This document shows, piece after piece, positions 15,301-15,399 of a DNA stretch of 15,399 bases; position 1 is the first letter of the stretch, and each line of letters starts with the position of its first letter. The notes under the pieces are model-generated. The model worked only from the letters and a program-made list of their open reading frames with translations. It did no database searches and was not told the origin of the DNA. Location of the stretch: assembly GCA_934630445.1 (NCBI GenBank), contig CAKTWY010000040.1, positions 1 through 15,399 on the forward strand, given 5' to 3'. A program made the translations under genes and the position numbers. This DNA comes from an uncultured Eubacteriales bacterium. Its GTDB lineage: Bacteria > Bacillota > Clostridia > Oscillospirales > Butyricicoccaceae.

Positions 15301-15399
15301 TCGACGGCCTCGCGCGTCATGGGCTCGATGTAAATGCGGTCCGCCATGGCCGTGTAGGTGATGATGGGCGCAGGGGTCGAGTTGACGAGCACGCCCTCG
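12339..15399 (-). CDS. carB: Carbamoyl phosphate synthase large subunit, 5' end outside window
   Basis: About 1019 codons are visible; roughly the first 40-45 are beyond the right edge, judged from the usual length near 1,070 residues. The enzyme makes carbamoyl phosphate from bicarbonate, ATP and ammonia passed on by CarA, for pyrimidines and arginine. The two ATP-grasp halves are seen in order. The first has RPAYTLGGTGGG and NIDPVGIHTGDSVVVAPSQT. The second begins with GSGPIRIGQGIEFDY and has RPSYVLGGQGMEIAY and GVHSGDSISVYPS. The oligomerisation segment (KIDRWFL) lies between them. The C-terminus is an MGS-like allosteric domain (GAVVISVRDSDK, ATSGTANVL) where UMP, IMP or ornithine bind in relatives. 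No defects are visible. The internal GTG at 15392 is not the start, because the frame continues with a typical CarB sequence. It heads the visible part of the pyr operon, with carA expected just upstream. Confidence 0.95.
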   Translation of the reverse strand, partial: EGVLVNSTPAPIITYTAMADRIYIEPMTREAVEEIIKKERPDSVLPTLGGQTGLNLAMELCEEGFLDRYGVKLLGAKPETIAKAEDRQMFKDTMLKIGEPIIASEVVETVEDAIRFTDSIGYPVIIRPAYTLGGTGGGIAYDQADLERIAEAGIRLSRVNQILVEKCIAGWKEIEYEVMRDGKGNAITICNMENIDPVGIHTGDSVVVAPSQTLCDKEYQMLRSSALSIIAELGIEGGCNVQYALHPDSFEYAVIEVNPRVSRSSALASKATGYPIAKVAAKIAVGYGLDEIMNAVTGKTYACFEPTLDYCVIKFPRWPFDKFVFADNTLGTQMKATGEVMSISNSFEGAMMKAVRSIEMKLTSMIMPKLQKLSDDEIRARVGRIDDERLFAICEALRRGIMTIDEIFEVTKIDRWFLHGFQKIVDMEKALASAGTITKELYLRAKKMGFLDRTIEELSGKSVKDVARLPVYKTVDTCAAEFEAETPYYYSTFDEESETKPSTGKKKVMVLGSGPIRIGQGIEFDYCSVHSVWALKELGCETIIINNNPETVSTDFDTADRLYFEPLTPEDVTGVVNAEHPDAAIVQFGGQTAINLASHIEKLGVPILGTPAWSIDAAEDREKFDVILNECGIPRPKGGTVFTEEEAVEVADRLGYPVLVRPSYVLGGQGMEIAYKEEDVREFMSIINRYKQENPVLIDKYMMGREIEVDAICDGEEILIPGIMEHLERAGVHSGDSISVYPSITIEDKHKETIIEYTKKLAMSLKVVGLVNVQFVLYNDEVYVIEVNPRSSRTVPYISKITGVPMVDLATRCMFGERLRDMGYGTGLYPERDHYAVKVPVFSFQKLRNLDTQLGPEMKSTGEVLGVAANFKEALYKGLLGAGFQMKRKGAVVISVRDSDKQEAIKIADRFEGLGFDLYATSGTANVLNQHMIATNAVRNVDEPSPNIIDLIQSGKIDYIISTSVKGRHPELGSVRIRRSAVEHSIPCLTSLDTATALIRCLEGDLRIDKCEMVDINSI

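Overview
The window reads as a chromosomal stretch of a moderately GC-rich Firmicute, most likely a member of Clostridia. The grounds are strong AGGAGG-type ribosome binding sites, textbook TTGACA-N17-TATAAT-like promoters, a class 1B PyrD paired with an iron-sulfur PyrK (the Gram-positive arrangement), and a small XRE regulator. The genus cannot be read from the sequence. No rRNA, tRNA, CRISPR array, insertion sequence or phage gene was seen. No stretch without a gene exceeds 300 bases.

Layout. (1) Positions 1-1270, minus strand: an isochorismatase-fold cysteine hydrolase, a possible 41-residue small ORF, and an AAC(6')-type GNAT acetyltransferase that runs off the left edge. (2) Positions 1394-7400, plus strand: a complete oligopeptide ABC importer in the order oppB-oppC-oppD-oppF-oppA. 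It starts from a good promoter with an operator-like dyad, has a second promoter in front of oppA, and ends in a clear intrinsic terminator. (3) Positions 7401-7847: a regulatory intergenic region holding two palindromes and a consensus promoter that points leftward, followed by a 73-residue XRE regulator. (4) Positions 7856-8732, minus strand: a ZIP-family metal transporter with its own promoter and a perfect palindrome at the predicted transcription start. (5) Positions 8788-15399, minus strand: a pyrimidine operon. It begins with carB (cut by the right edge), then pyrK, pyrD, a histidine phosphatase-GNAT fusion protein and a dCMP deaminase, and closes with a long stem-loop.

How the genes work together. 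The Opp proteins form one importer: lipoprotein OppA captures peptide, OppB and OppC form the channel, and OppD and OppF hydrolyse ATP. CarB supplies carbamoyl phosphate. PyrD and PyrK oxidise dihydroorotate and pass the electrons to NAD+. The deaminase makes dUMP for thymidylate. The role of the phosphatase-GNAT fusion in this operon is unknown.

Most of the window is ordinary metabolism and transport. The parts most worth a second look are the 21-bp palindrome with the nested leftward promoter upstream of the XRE gene, the phosphatase-GNAT fusion inside the pyr operon, and the operator-like palindrome of the ZIP gene.
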